The notes under the pieces were generated by a model, which saw only the letters and a list, made by a program, of their open reading frames with translations, was not told where the DNA came from and did not search any database. From Ruminococcus flavefaciens AE3010 (GTDB lineage Bacteria > Bacillota > Clostridia > Oscillospirales > Ruminococcaceae): a stretch of 64,000 bases of DNA. The stretch lies in the NCBI RefSeq assembly GCF_000526795.1, contig NZ_JAGT01000001.1:3454501-3518500 (forward strand), in the 5' to 3' direction. The translations under genes and the position numbers were made by a program. Of the stretch, positions 56,351 through 64,000 are shown in pieces (within the stretch, counting starts at the first letter, position 1; every line of letters begins with the position of its first letter).

Positions 56351-57127
56351 TCATTTGAAAACTGTCATTGGATCGACAAAGGCTCCGTTGTGAGTTATCT
56401 CTATATGCAGATGAGGAGCTTCCGCGCTTTCGATATCGGCAGTCTGTCCTACAGCTCCGATGATATCTCCGCGGCTTACTGTATCGCCCTGCTGTACGGC
56501 GAGGTCGGCTCCAAGACCGCAGTATCTGGTGAAGAAGCCGTTTTTGTGGTCGAGGACTACTGTCACGCCCCACAGGGGATCGTTGGTCACAGAGGAAATC
56601 TCTCCATTTTCAACTGCCATGACGTCGCTCCCGACCTCAGCTGCGATATCCGTGCCGTTATGGGTCTGCCATGTGCCTGTGGTGGCGTTTTTCACAAGCT
56701 CACCGCTGCTGAAGGGCTCAATTACACCCGATATATCGCTCAGCGGAGCGCAGGCGTTGTCCAGTCCCTTTGCAGCCGCCGCAGGCTGTACCTTTTCCGT
56801 GAAGCTGTCCGCCACCTCGAATGGAGCGTCAACGGTTATCTCCGCGGCAGGGATAGTCTCCATAATGGGCGGAGCTGTCACGATAGCCGAGGTTATGCTG
56901 TAGGCGGGGGAAGTTGCCTTTGGTATGTCGGTGACGCGCCTGCCCACGGGAGTCTCCGCAGCTATGGGAGTTTTGACGGCAGATGTTTTGACATTGGGTA
57001 TAGCGTCACCCTGCTTATGGGCGAAAAGGCAGGCGGCAGCTACCATGACGGCACTTATGCCGAGAGCTGCATAAAAGCCTTTAGAGCCTTTTCCGTAATG
57101 CTTGTCGGTCAGTTCGTTTTTTTTCAA
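56351..57127 (-). CDS. Membrane-anchored M23 (LytM-like) peptidase-domain protein
   Basis: The protein has 258 residues. An N-terminal membrane helix (FYAALGISAVMVAAACLFAH) precedes a Pro/Ala/Thr-rich linker and the M23 domain. Zinc motifs are TWQTHNGTDIAAEVGSDVMA (HxxxD) and PHLHIEITHNGAFVDPM (HxH), both intact. The layout resembles SpoIIQ-type or elongation-associated endopeptidases that cut peptidoglycan cross-links. The best start is a TTG at 57127, 8 nt after GGAGG; GTG codons at 57130 and 57136 are too close to the site. Its place between MurD/MurL and PBP2/MreBCD fits a wall-remodelling role. Confidence 0.85.
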   Translation of the reverse strand: MKKNELTDKHYGKGSKGFYAALGISAVMVAAACLFAHKQGDAIPNVKTSAVKTPIAAETPVGRRVTDIPKATSPAYSITSAIVTAPPIMETIPAAEITVDAPFEVADSFTEKVQPAAAAKGLDNACAPLSDISGVIEPFSSGELVKNATTGTWQTHNGTDIAAEVGSDVMAVENGEISSVTNDPLWGVTVVLDHKNGFFTRYCGLGADLAVQQGDTVSRGDIIGAVGQTADIESAEAPHLHIEITHNGAFVDPMTVFK

Positions 57128-57244
57128 CACTAACACCTCCGACCATATTATTGACAGGCAAACGGAAAATATACATTTTTTTCAATTATCAGTGCAGGAG
57201 AGTCTGCAAAAAATAAAGGGACATTTTTATGTCCCTTTAAATAT

Positions 57245-59521
57245 TCAGTATGTCACAGGCTCCTGCTGCGGCTCCGTAGCGTATGCATTGGGGTCAAACG
57301 GGGGAGTAGCAGGCTCTGTGGGTATTACGGCAGAATAATCCGTCCACGGCTCTGTGGGCTGAGTCCACGGCTCATAGGGAGCTTCTGTTACTGGCTCGGT
57401 ATATGGCTCTGTGACGTTCTCTGCCATTGTCACTGTGGATACAGTAGTAGTTGTTGTGGTCGTTGTTGTTGTAGCTGTTGTGGTGAGCTCGGGGCGGTAT
57501 TCCTCGGGGAGCTTCTGCTTGGTGGGCTTAACGCCGTTAAGTCCGTAGCACTCCTGATAAGCGAGTATAAGGTCGCGTATCATATATTTGGAGTATTCAC
57601 CGCTCTCGATAACGCCTGCAAAGGCTATCTCGGGGTCATTTGCGGGAGCAAAGCCGATGAAGAAGGAGTTCTGCTCGTTAAGGTTGCGTCCTGTCTGAGG
57701 AGTACCTGTCTTGATAGCCACATCAAAGCCAAGGTCGCTGAGAGAGTATCTGGCAGGCATATTTCTTGAAGCGTCTATCATACCGCCTACGATATAGTCG
57801 TAGAGGTCGGGAGTTTTTATCTCTATCTTGTTTGCGATAACGGGCTCGGTCTTTTTGATAAGGCTTCCCGAGCCGTAGGAGTAGTAGCTGTCAACAAGGT
57901 AGGGCTGGTATCTTACGCCGCGGTTGCCGATAGTATTGGCAACTACCGCCATTTGCAGGGGAGTCATGCCGCAGTCCTGGTTACCGATACCTGCCTGTAT
58001 AACATAACCGATATACCATTCCTGACCGTGCTCCTTGAAGGTCTCGGGGTTACAGAGGTATCCCTCTGCGTCGCCTGTTTCGATGCCTGTATGAGAGCCC
58101 AGACCGTACATCTTGGAGTACTCGGTTATCTTGTCGATACCCAGCATACGGGACAGCTCATAGAAGTATGAGTTACATGATACCTCGATAGCGTGTCTTA
58201 CGGTGATATTGCCGTGAAGTCCCGTACAGGAGTAATGCGTGCCGTAGAATTCGTAGCCCATGTTGCAGACAAGGGGAGTGCCGCCTGTTACAACGCCCTC
58301 GTTGAGACCTGCCGTAGCGGTAATGGTCTTGAATGTGGAGCCCGGTCTGTAAAGACCGTATGAGCAGCGGTTTACAAGGGGAGTATCCTTTGCTTCAAGG
58401 AAGTATTCGTAGTTCTCAACGTAGTCCTTGAGGTTATAGGTGGGGGCTGTAGCCATACCCTTTACAGCGCCTGTTTTAGCATCAAGAACGCATATAGCGC
58501 CGCAGTTTCCCTTTAGCACACCTGGGTTTGGATTTATTCCGGGGAAGGTGTAGTTGAGGAAGTTGTCGAGTATATTCTGGAGCTTTATCTGGTAAGCGCC
58601 GTTGACGGTGAGCTTAACAGTTTCGCCCGAGGTAGCCTCGGTGATAGTCTTTACGTCGCGGACAACGCCGTCCTTGACGGCTATCTGCTCCTCACCGTTG
58701 ACACCGCGGAGGGGAGTTTCCATAGCGGCTTCGATACCGCTTTTTCCGAGGATGTCGTTGTAGCTGTAGCCCTTGGATTTCAGCTCGTCGTACTCCTCCG
58801 CATATATAGGACCTACCGTGCCTATCTCATGGGGGAGTATATCGCCGCGGACTATTTTTCTTTCTGAGGCGTCAACAGCCTCGATGCCGCGGTAGAAGTT
58901 GCCAAGCTCCTTCATGTCGATGACGGTCTGCTCGTCAACGCCCTTTGCAAGGAGCAGGTCATTGCTGTATGAGAAGTCCTTGTCTATCATCTGATAGCGC
59001 ATACCTGCGATGATACGCTTTTCCTCGTCGGTATACTTCTCGTCTATCTCATAGTCCGAGATGAGCTTGTCTATGCAGTTTTCAGCAGTAGCGTACACAT
59101 TGAGGTTAAGGTCGGAGATGAGCTCAGAGGTATCGTTTGATATGAAGCTGTAGGGCTTGCTGAACGATACGGGGATACTCTCCTTGAATTTGTACCCGTG
59201 CTTTTCAAGCTCTCTGTATATGCCCAGCAGAGCTTTGTTTCCCTCCTGCAAGTCAGTGGGGAAGAAAGCCATCTGGAGCACAAGGTCTGTACGTGAATCA
59301 TTGGTGACGATAACGTTGTCGTCGTAGTCGATTATTTCTCCGCGGGTAGCCTTGATGCCCTTTTTGTATGTGAGGGTACCGGGCTCATAGAGCTGCGGAG
59401 TGCCTATATCCTTATCGCCGACTACCTGTATCTTCATAAGTCTTAACGAGCTGAGCAGAGCTAAAAGCACTACCAGCAGAATGATAATGATAGATTTCAG
59501 GTTTTCTGCAAATCCTTTCAA
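57245..59521 (-). CDS. mrdA: Penicillin-binding protein 2 (elongation transpeptidase)
   Basis: The protein has 758 residues. An N-terminal membrane anchor (SIIIILLVVLLALLSSLRLM) precedes the PBP dimerisation domain (GIKATRGEIIDYDDNVIVTN) and the transpeptidase domain: YRPGSTFKTITATAGL (catalytic Ser, near residue 394), EVSCNSYFYELSRMLG (SxN, near 450) and AIKTGTPQTGRN (KTG, near 604). It cross-links wall peptides during elongation. The C-terminal 90 residues carry a Thr run and many Pro/Glu/Thr repeats, unlike many PBP2 proteins. The start is a TTG at 59521 with GGAGG 8 nt upstream. It follows mreD. Confidence 0.92.
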   Translation of the reverse strand: MKGFAENLKSIIIILLVVLLALLSSLRLMKIQVVGDKDIGTPQLYEPGTLTYKKGIKATRGEIIDYDDNVIVTNDSRTDLVLQMAFFPTDLQEGNKALLGIYRELEKHGYKFKESIPVSFSKPYSFISNDTSELISDLNLNVYATAENCIDKLISDYEIDEKYTDEEKRIIAGMRYQMIDKDFSYSNDLLLAKGVDEQTVIDMKELGNFYRGIEAVDASERKIVRGDILPHEIGTVGPIYAEEYDELKSKGYSYNDILGKSGIEAAMETPLRGVNGEEQIAVKDGVVRDVKTITEATSGETVKLTVNGAYQIKLQNILDNFLNYTFPGINPNPGVLKGNCGAICVLDAKTGAVKGMATAPTYNLKDYVENYEYFLEAKDTPLVNRCSYGLYRPGSTFKTITATAGLNEGVVTGGTPLVCNMGYEFYGTHYSCTGLHGNITVRHAIEVSCNSYFYELSRMLGIDKITEYSKMYGLGSHTGIETGDAEGYLCNPETFKEHGQEWYIGYVIQAGIGNQDCGMTPLQMAVVANTIGNRGVRYQPYLVDSYYSYGSGSLIKKTEPVIANKIEIKTPDLYDYIVGGMIDASRNMPARYSLSDLGFDVAIKTGTPQTGRNLNEQNSFFIGFAPANDPEIAFAGVIESGEYSKYMIRDLILAYQECYGLNGVKPTKQKLPEEYRPELTTTATTTTTTTTTTVSTVTMAENVTEPYTEPVTEAPYEPWTQPTEPWTDYSAVIPTEPATPPFDPNAYATEPQQEPVTY

Positions 59522-59575
59522 AAAGACTGCCTCCTTTAATATTATGACCGCACTTTTCGGGTGCGGTCGGTAAGG

Positions 59576-60154
59576 TCATTGTCTGTTTTCTGACTGAATA
59601 TTGGTGTTTATGGCTTCTTCGATAGTGAGATGTTCCCTCGGCATGAGGAAGCGGTTCACAAGCTTCAGCACAAGATACACAAAGACCGCTGATATTACAG
59701 TGTATACCCAGACTCTCAGCGAAACTCTCACAAAGATGCGTCCCACGTTTTCGTACTCCCATATCTGGTAGTAGAATTTATAGTCCAGCCAGCACTGTAT
59801 GTATGACACTGCGGTAGTGATTATCATGTAATTGATGAATCTGTCCTTTAGATAGAGTTCAAAGAGCAGATTTGCAACGATACAGAAGAATGTGAGCACC
59901 ACGGCGTTGTAGCCGAAGAGCTTTCCGCAGCATATGTCGGTAAGAAAGCCGCATACAGCTCCCGTGACAGCCGAGCCGTACATATTGTTGTTGACGGCAA
60001 TGCCTATACTCAGGGGAACGAGTATTATGGGCTTATACAGAGTACCCGAGGTCATGATGATGAAGCTTACAAAAATGAGCAGATAGTACAGTATCCAGCG
60101 CAGAGTGGTCTTGAAGCGCAGGATATGCTGCTCACGGGTAGTTCTAATCCTCAT
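59576..60154 (-). CDS. mreD: Rod shape-determining protein MreD
   Basis: The protein has 192 residues. It begins MRIRTTREQHILRFKTTLRW and has five or so membrane helices, including MSSG-like (IIMTSGTLYKPIILVPLSIG) and CGFLTDICCGKLFGYNAVVL, the position where MreD proteins carry their D-x-x-x-G motif. MreD is a membrane part of the rod-elongation complex. Its start overlaps the end of mreC by 11 nt (ATGAGG inside the last codons, after GGAGG), so translation is coupled. The longer frame from 60268 is antiparallel noise. Confidence 0.85.
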   Translation of the reverse strand: MRIRTTREQHILRFKTTLRWILYYLLIFVSFIIMTSGTLYKPIILVPLSIGIAVNNNMYGSAVTGAVCGFLTDICCGKLFGYNAVVLTFFCIVANLLFELYLKDRFINYMIITTAVSYIQCWLDYKFYYQIWEYENVGRIFVRVSLRVWVYTVISAVFVYLVLKLVNRFLMPREHLTIEEAINTNIQSENRQ

Positions 60155-61010
60155 TATCGTCGTCCTCCTTCTTGCCGCTGAAATCGGTGATAACGATGAC
60201 AGAGGTAAGACGGTTAACGTCCACACATGGCTGTATATCGGCACATACGGAGAGGCCGTTTGAATCAAAGCCTATTTCGAGGATAGTGCCTATGGGGTAA
60301 TCCTTTGGGAAGAGACCGCTGTTTCCTGCGGTTATCATAAGGTCGCCCCGTTTGAGCTTGTTCTTCTTGGGGACGTGAATGAGCTTGGTCTGTCCGCTCT
60401 CGGAGGAGAGCACATTTCCCTCGATTATGCCCTGATCGGCATTTGACGAGGAAGCCACAGCGGCTACGGAAAGGTCGGGGGAGAGTATGGTCCTCACGGT
60501 GGATACGTGGTCGGAGACCTCAACTGTGATACCCACGAGTCCCTCGGAGGTAACAACGGGACAGTTCACAAGTATGCCGTCCTTGGAGCCCTTGTCGATA
60601 GTGAAGGACTTGAAGGGGTCGTTGGTCACATAGCCCAGTACCTTGCAGGGCTGAGAGAGCATATAGTCCTCATGCTCTTCCTTTATGGAAACGAACTTGC
60701 GGAGCTCCTCCACTTCTGCCTTTATGGCGTCGTATTCGGTGAGCTGGGCATTGAGTTCGCCTATCTGCTTTTTGAGCCTTTCGTTTTCTTCAAGGTACTT
60801 ATCCGCATTGGCAAGCTTATCCACGGTATGCTCCATTTTACGGCTAATGCTGTTGGAGGCTGCGCGGAATGGCTTTGTCAGTGTATTGATGAAAGAAGCT
60901 CCCGAAACGGAATAGCCGCCTCTTGTGACGGCATATATCATCATGCCCACAAGAAACGCAAGAAGCCCGAGCATGACCTTAAATCTGGTGCTTTTCAAAA
61001 AATCACGCAT
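60144..61010 (-). CDS. mreC: Rod shape-determining protein MreC
   Basis: The protein has 288 residues. It has an N-terminal membrane helix (KVMLGLLAFLVGMMIYAV), a coiled coil (LANADKYLEENERLKKQIGE and LNAQLTEYDAIKAEVEEL) and the MreC beta domain (GILVNCPVVTSEGLVGITVE, DLMITAGNSGLFPKDYPIG). The tail is acidic (KKEDDDNED). MreC links MreB to the outer wall synthases. It lies 11 nt after mreB and overlaps mreD. The start follows AGGAGAGG. Confidence 0.92.
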   Translation of the reverse strand: MRDFLKSTRFKVMLGLLAFLVGMMIYAVTRGGYSVSGASFINTLTKPFRAASNSISRKMEHTVDKLANADKYLEENERLKKQIGELNAQLTEYDAIKAEVEELRKFVSIKEEHEDYMLSQPCKVLGYVTNDPFKSFTIDKGSKDGILVNCPVVTSEGLVGITVEVSDHVSTVRTILSPDLSVAAVASSSNADQGIIEGNVLSSESGQTKLIHVPKKNKLKRGDLMITAGNSGLFPKDYPIGTILEIGFDSNGLSVCADIQPCVDVNRLTSVIVITDFSGKKEDDDNED

Positions 61011-61021
61011 GGAGCCTCTCC

Positions 61022-62038
61022 TTAATAGTACTTGACGTTTTCAGTGAGAGCGTCCTGATAATCGCTGATATTCTCCAGTATCTTGCCCGTGCCCTCGGCA
61101 ACGCAGTCGAGGGGATATTCCGCGATATACACAGGCATACCTGTTTCGCGGTTTATGAGCTTGTCAAGACCGCGGAGCAGAGCGCCGCCGCCTGCAAGAG
61201 TTATGCCGTGGTCGATGATGTCTGCGGAAAGCTCGGGAGGAGTTTCCTCAAGAGTGGACTTTATGGCGTCGATTACTCTTGAAAGAGGCTCAACGAGAGC
61301 GTCGCGTATCTCCGCAGAGGTAACGGTTATATTCTCGGGGAGACCGTTGAGAAGATTTCTTCCCTTTATCTCCTGAGACTCCTCCTTTTCGCTTGGGAAA
61401 GCAGAGCCGATATCAAGCTTGATATTTTCGGCAGTGCGCTCTCCTATAAGGAGGTTGTACTTTTTCTTGATATAATTGATGATAGCAGCGTCGAATTCGT
61501 CGCCTGCACATCTTACCGAGCGTGAAGCAACGATGCCGCCCATAGATATAACGGCTACTTCACTGGTACCGCCGCCGATGTCAACTATCATGCTGCCTGC
61601 GGGATCGTTTGTGGGGAGACCTGCGCCGATAGCGGCAGCCATAGGCTCTTCTATAATGAGGACGTTGTTTGCGCCTGCCTTTTTGCAGGATTCGCGTACA
61701 GCACGTCTTTCAACGGCAGTAACGCCCGACGGTATGCATATAATGACATTTGCCTTGGTAAGAAAAGTACCCTTCAGAGCTTTTCTTATGAATTCCTGAA
61801 GCATTGTGGTGGCAATGTCAAAATCGGCTATAACGCCGTCCTTCAGCGGTCTTACGGCAACTATAGAGCCCGGGGTACGACCGATGACGTCCTTTGCCTC
61901 TTTACCTACATAGCGGCATTTATCTGTTCTGGTATTTACTGCAACTACTGAGGGCTCTCTTATTATTATACCCTTTCCCCTCATATATACGAGGGTATTA
62001 GCAGTGCCGAGATCAATGCCAATATCTTTTGTAAACAT
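61022..62038 (-). CDS. mreB: Rod shape-determining actin-like protein MreB
   Basis: The protein has 338 residues, a full-length MreB. It has [20 protein letters not shown] (phosphate loop 1), [58 protein letters not shown] (phosphate loop 2) and [20 protein letters not shown]. It forms membrane-bound filaments that guide wall synthesis during elongation. The gene order mreB-mreC-mreD-PBP2 is conserved. Promoter at 62099-62127. Confidence 0.96.
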   Translation of the reverse strand: MFTKDIGIDLGTANTLVYMRGKGIIIREPSVVAVNTRTDKCRYVGKEAKDVIGRTPGSIVAVRPLKDGVIADFDIATTMLQEFIRKALKGTFLTKANVIICIPSGVTAVERRAVRESCKKAGANNVLIIEEPMAAAIGAGLPTNDPAGSMIVDIGGGTSEVAVISMGGIVASRSVRCAGDEFDAAIINYIKKKYNLLIGERTAENIKLDIGSAFPSEKEESQEIKGRNLLNGLPENITVTSAEIRDALVEPLSRVIDAIKSTLEETPPELSADIIDHGITLAGGGALLRGLDKLINRETGMPVYIAEYPLDCVAEGTGKILENISDYQDALTENVKYY

Positions 62039-62098
62039 TTTGCAGCTCCTTAATCTTTTGCATTATTTCTTTAATACACTTATTTACATTCAAAGTAT

Positions 62099-62127
62099 AT
62101 TATATCACCAACGGGAAATATGTACAA
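62099..62127 (-). promoter_or_regulatory. Promoter of mreBCD-mrdA
   Basis: Reverse strand TTGTAC (62122-62127), 17-nt spacer, TATAAT (62099-62104), about 60 nt before the mreB start. Confidence 0.75.
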
Positions 62128-62232
62128 GATTTTTTTGTCTGTAAATCCCCGAATTCGCCGTTTTTAGTGTAATACGGAAACATAAGCGGGACGAGGTGAT
62201 AAAAAACTGTCGAAAAGGACGATAAACAGCGA

Positions 62233-62496
62233 TTATTTATCCGGGACTACCTTTGGAGCAGTTTTGATATAAGCATAGATAGCTATAGCTATGAAGATGA
62301 CCTGTGCAACGCTGATGCTCATTGATACGCCGAATGTGAGTACAAGGATATCGGTGTCGATGAACTTGTCAAGGTTGAGTGCGAAGCTTCTTGAATAGCC
62401 CAGCCATGCGAATGAGCCTGAGGCAACATTGCCGAGGACTCCGCCGAGAACACAGGCGCAGATGAGAAGAAGCAAAAAGTAGAGTGTCTTTTTCAT
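62233..62496 (-). CDS. Small membrane protein (DUF4321-like)
   Basis: The protein has 87 residues and two or three membrane helices: YFLLLLICACVLGGVLGNVA at the start and ISVAQVIFIAIAIYAYI at the end, with LTFGVSMSISV between. The LTFGxSxxI pattern and the short length fit DUF4321 proteins, often near mre genes in Firmicutes. The role is unknown. The start follows ATGGAG. It shares direction with the dut and U32 genes upstream. Confidence 0.7.
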   Translation of the reverse strand: MKKTLYFLLLLICACVLGGVLGNVASGSFAWLGYSRSFALNLDKFIDTDILVLTFGVSMSISVAQVIFIAIAIYAYIKTAPKVVPDK

Positions 62497-62527
62497 AATA
62501 ATATCTCCATTCTTTTGTTATTCATAT

Positions 62528-62965
62528 TCAAATGCCTGACGAGCCGAAGCCGCCTGCACCGCGCTCTGTTTCCGAGAGCTGGTCGCTGACTTCGATCTCA
62601 GGCATCAATATACTTGTTGGTATCAGCTGAGCGATACGCATACCGTGCTCGACTGTAAATGGCTCTTTCCCGTGGTTTATGAGGGGCACGAACCATGCTC
62701 CGCGGTAGTCGCTGTCCACCACGCCCACGCAGTTTGCAAGGGAAACGCCGTATTTTGACGAAAGTCCCGAGCGCGGGTAGATAAGCAGGGCAATGTCCTC
62801 ACGGTCGGGCTCTGCGGTGATACCGAGGGGGATCATTTTTATCTCTCCTGCTTCGATAGTCACGGGAGCGTCCAGACAGGCGCAAAGGTCAAGACCTGCA
62901 CTGCCGCTTGTTGCCCGAGATGGGATAACAGCCTTTGGGTCAAGCTTTTTGAAGGTAAGTTTCAT
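62528..62965 (-). CDS. dut: dUTP diphosphatase
   Basis: The protein has 145 residues. All trimeric dUTPase motifs are present: SAGLDLCA (I), YPRSGLSSKYGVSLANCVGV (II with III: VVDSDYRG), INHGKEPFTVEHGMRIAQLI (IV) and RGAGGFGSSG (V). It hydrolyses dUTP to dUMP and keeps uracil out of DNA. Its ATG overlaps the TAA of the upstream U32 gene (TAATG), and no clear ribosome site is present, so it relies on coupling. Confidence 0.95.
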   Translation of the reverse strand: MKLTFKKLDPKAVIPSRATSGSAGLDLCACLDAPVTIEAGEIKMIPLGITAEPDREDIALLIYPRSGLSSKYGVSLANCVGVVDSDYRGAWFVPLINHGKEPFTVEHGMRIAQLIPTSILMPEIEVSDQLSETERGAGGFGSSGI

Positions 62966-64000
62966 TATTGTATACCTCTGTAGTATAGTCCGCGGGTGAT
63001 AGTTCCCTGCGGCTTGCGTCCGCTGAGTGCGGCGCGTATCTCGTCGTCGGTCTCGTCCGAAAGATAAACGACGCCGAAGCTTATATTGCGAAGCTCGTCA
63101 GACCTGTCGGTCATGCAGAGCTTATCTGCGTTGAGCACCTCTGCGTAGTCCTTTGTACAGACAACGGGGAGCTCTCTGCCTGTGCGGTCAATGAGCTTTT
63201 TTGTACATTTTCCGCAGCCTACTTCATTTTTTATTGGGCAGTTCCTTGTGAGCATAAGGGGAAGTCTGCCGTAAACTACAGCTCCCAGCGGCAGTTCGGT
63301 ACGAACAGCGGATATCTGCGGGAGAGTAGCCTCCACCGAGAAAATGCAGTCCTCAAGTCCGAGACCGCGGAGATATTCCGCACTGAAGGAGTTGAAAACA
63401 TTGAGAGTAAAGCTGCCGTGGAGCTTGAATCCCAGCTCCTTTCCAATAGCGATACAGTCGGGAGTGTGGCAGTAAAGCCTGCTTATTCCCATGGTTTTCA
63501 GCTGTGTCAGTCTGTCTTTCAGCCCGTCCTCGTCAGTCATGAAGCGTGGCGGCGCGATGATTATCTTGTCACTATCCACGCTGCCGAGCATTTCCTCATT
63601 GATGATATTTTCGGGCACTATTATGAACTCCGACATATCCCCAGCGACAAGCGCCTGCTGACGGGTACGGCAGTAGGTCCTCAGGGGCAGCTTCTCTTTT
63701 TCAGAGAGTGCCGCTGCCGCAAGCTTTGGAACATAGTCGGAAATAGTATATTTCGGGGTATTCTTTTTGATAATCAGCTCCGTGAGCTTTTCGGTAACAG
63801 TTCTGCGGAGCTCGTTGAGCTTTCCTGCGGGGACAATAAGTCCATCGTCCATATCAGCGGTCAGCTTTCCGAAGCTGAACACCGTATCCCCAAGCTTTGA
63901 GAGCTGCTTGGCGAGAGTGTCACAGTCAGTGGGGCGGTTAAGCGCCTTTTCGGGGATAGCTCCCTGAGCAGAAGCCGAAACACCGCCGCATACAGCGGTT
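62965..64000 (-). CDS. U32 family peptidase (DUF3656-containing), C-terminal part running off right edge
   Basis: Reading stays open from the right edge to the TAA at 62965, giving at least 345 residues. The apparent start at 63882 is an internal GTG: in-frame text continues upstream as PEKALNRPTDCDTLAKQLSK, followed by LGDTVFSFG. That matches the middle of U32 peptidases with the DUF3656 insert. It ends with a Cys-rich patch (RNCPIKNEVGCGKCTKKLID) and KPQGTITRGLYYR. U32 members include collagenase-like peptidases and tRNA/RNA-modifying enzymes; the activity of this one is not clear. The N-terminal half lies outside the window. Confidence 0.82.
   Translation of the reverse strand, partial: TAVCGGVSASAQGAIPEKALNRPTDCDTLAKQLSKLGDTVFSFGKLTADMDDGLIVPAGKLNELRRTVTEKLTELIIKKNTPKYTISDYVPKLAAAALSEKEKLPLRTYCRTRQQALVAGDMSEFIIVPENIINEEMLGSVDSDKIIIAPPRFMTDEDGLKDRLTQLKTMGISRLYCHTPDCIAIGKELGFKLHGSFTLNVFNSFSAEYLRGLGLEDCIFSVEATLPQISAVRTELPLGAVVYGRLPLMLTRNCPIKNEVGCGKCTKKLIDRTGRELPVVCTKDYAEVLNADKLCMTDRSDELRNISFGVVYLSDETDDEIRAALSGRKPQGTITRGLYYRGIQ

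Noticed and set aside
63418-63900. Open frame on the + strand near the right edge
   Set aside because: Antisense to the U32 peptidase, whose reading stays open to the edge with family-typical motifs.

Overview
The window looks like chromosome from an anaerobic, cellulosome-type Gram-positive bacterium of the Ruminococcaceae (Ruminococcus-like). This is inferred from two secreted proteins with dockerin modules, BspA-type leucine-rich repeats on a Thr-rich linker, many strong G-rich Shine-Dalgarno sites (several with TTG or GTG starts), a large set of c-di-GMP proteins, and housekeeping genes of clostridial type. No rRNA, tRNA, CRISPR array or intact prophage was seen. About 45 intact or edge-truncated genes and four gene remnants are described.

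Layout. 1-308: start of an ABC-F ATPase running off the left edge. 444-2212: ECF sigma factor with a membrane-anchored partner. 2.6-7.6 kb: a GGDEF protein, then a degraded mosaic (broken zinc metallopeptidase, C-terminus of a large serine recombinase, a piece of an LRR gene, and a 5'-truncated, frameshifted GGDEF-EAL gene). 7.65-11.2 kb: a two-gene ABC exporter behind a yybP-ykoY-type (manganese) riboswitch, with visible antiterminator, terminator and promoter. 11.3-15.8 kb: Fe-alcohol dehydrogenase with a MATE pump, a MORN-repeat protein and a lipoprotein. 16.0-20.2 kb: a 1402-residue LRR protein ending in a dockerin. 20.4-28.4 kb: four c-di-GMP genes. 28.5-32.2 kb: a VanZ-like protein and a GDP-heptose cassette (hddA, hddC-gmhB fusion, gmhA). 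32.3-33.8 kb: a secreted protein built largely of dockerin-like calcium loops. 34-43.8 kb: exonuclease, MmcQ/YjbR protein, alpha/beta hydrolase lacking the usual serine, Tex, DUF2225, two zinc-ribbon membrane paralogues, AEC transporter and a ROK-like regulator. 44-51 kb: a second VanZ-like protein, a membrane protein, xylulokinase, a GNAT acetyltransferase, a short PglX-like methyltransferase and a flavin reductase. 51-64 kb: fructose-bisphosphate aldolase, then cell-wall functions (a DtxR-type regulator with MurL and MurD, an M23 peptidase, PBP2 with MreD, MreC and MreB), a DUF4321 protein, dUTPase and a U32 peptidase running off the right edge.

How they work together. The right-hand third is a cell-elongation region. 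It pairs a MurD ligase with a MurL-type epimerase, which suggests that L-Glu is added to the peptidoglycan precursor and then epimerised, instead of using free D-Glu. The heptose cassette would supply GDP-heptose for a surface glycan. The two dockerin proteins would dock on the cellulosome or cell surface. The six c-di-GMP proteins, one of them a pseudogene, mix intact and degenerate GGDEF motifs. The mosaic at 4.2-7.6 kb and the hairpin-rich repeats at 43.8-44.0, 52.3-52.6 and 53.0 kb are the clearest signs of mobile or repetitive DNA.
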